The notes below the pieces were generated by a model that saw nothing but the letters and a program-made list of their open reading frames with translations, was not told where the DNA came from and did not search any database. From assembly GCA_016222815.1 (NCBI GenBank), contig JACRQE010000005.1, positions 1-64,000 of the forward strand: a stretch of 64,000 nucleotides of DNA, given 5' to 3'. This document shows, in pieces, positions 63,790 through 64,000 of the stretch. Made by a program: the position numbers and the translations under genes. This stretch comes from Candidatus Uhrbacteria bacterium (GTDB lineage Bacteria > Patescibacteriota > Patescibacteriia > 2-12-FULL-60-25). Position 1 is the stretch's first letter. Every line of letters begins with the position of its first letter.

Positions 63790-64000
63790 ATGCCTAAGAC
63801 AGTATTCAGGCGCCAGAAGCCCATCGAGGCTGAGCGCCGGTATTTCACGGCGTCGCGCGACGCCATGGCCCTGCCGGATCTGATTGAGATCCAAAAGCAG
63901 AGCTACCGCTGGTTCCTGGAAACGGGAATCCGCGACCTGTTGAAGGAGATTTCGCCGATCAAGGACTTCATCGGCCGTGATCTTGAGTTGTCGTTCGTGG
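63790..64000 (+). CDS. rpoB: RNA polymerase beta subunit, N-terminal part
   Basis: Runs off the right edge; 70 residues visible. ALPDLIEIQKQSYRWFLETG followed by LLKEISPIKDFIGRDLELSF is the conserved RpoB start (bacterial RpoB typically has LxEIQxxSFxxFL and FPIxxxxG/RxxLEF). The upstream GAGA is a poor ribosome site, but the next ATG is well inside the conserved region. The preceding small RNA, terminator and palindrome may control its expression. rpoC is not in view. Confidence 0.93.
   Translation, partial: MPKTVFRRQKPIEAERRYFTASRDAMALPDLIEIQKQSYRWFLETGIRDLLKEISPIKDFIGRDLELSFV

Overview
The window looks like a chromosomal segment of a streamlined, mid-GC bacterium, most likely a member of the Patescibacteria (Candidate Phyla Radiation). 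This is inferred from gene content, many lineage-restricted small proteins, compact tail-to-tail packing and abundant short palindromic repeats; no rRNA is present to settle it. Recognisable core genes are ruvB, lexA, dinB, leuS, recA, ftsK, comEC, a family X DNA polymerase and, running off the right edge, rpoB.

Layout. 0-2 kb: tail of an IS200/IS605-type transposase, tRNA-Ser and a DUF1287 protein. 2-10 kb: envelope block (LTA-synthase-like sulfatase, O-antigen ligase/polymerase-like protein, Wzx-like flippase, and a secreted protein joining Ig-like modules to a SpoIID domain). 10-16 kb: leftward genes including a kinase-fold protein with degraded catalytic motifs, a PH-domain membrane protein, ruvB and an Nramp-like transporter. 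16-25 kb: tRNA-Leu, an NlpC/P60-like protein, a beta-carbonic-anhydrase-like protein, an EamA transporter, polX, a Cys-rich lipoprotein and tRNA-Gly. 25-33 kb: a three-gene micro-operon, a lamin-tail-domain surface protein, an SdpR/SdpI pair and a leftward cluster of small housekeeping-type genes. 33-50 kb: lexA, dinB with a small partner, an SPFH protein, LD-carboxypeptidase, a Ham1-like NTPase, leuS, UDP-sugar dehydrogenase, comEC, an unidentified structured RNA, an M23/MopE lipoprotein and recA. 50-57 kb: a giant Gly-rich surface protein, ftsK and a RodZ-like protein. 57-64 kb: mostly leftward unknown proteins, micro-ORFs, a tRNA-like element and candidate small RNAs, then rpoB.

How the parts connect. 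lexA and recA share a direct-repeat operator (GTTC-N7-GTTC), so an SOS circuit is readable from the DNA. The stable RNA genes share a promoter type (TTGACC, 17-bp spacer, TAA-rich -10). The same promoter precedes an unidentified RNA of about 330 nt at 45.9 kb, the best candidate for a new element. A second rod-shaped RNA of about 175 nt lies at 57 kb and a third RNA with its own terminator lies upstream of rpoB. Several families of short palindromic repeats are scattered through the window, and three copies sit inside reading frames (one in dinB, two in leuS) without breaking them.

Limits: families were assigned by eye from motifs. Coordinates of RNA ends, promoters and some starts are inferred.
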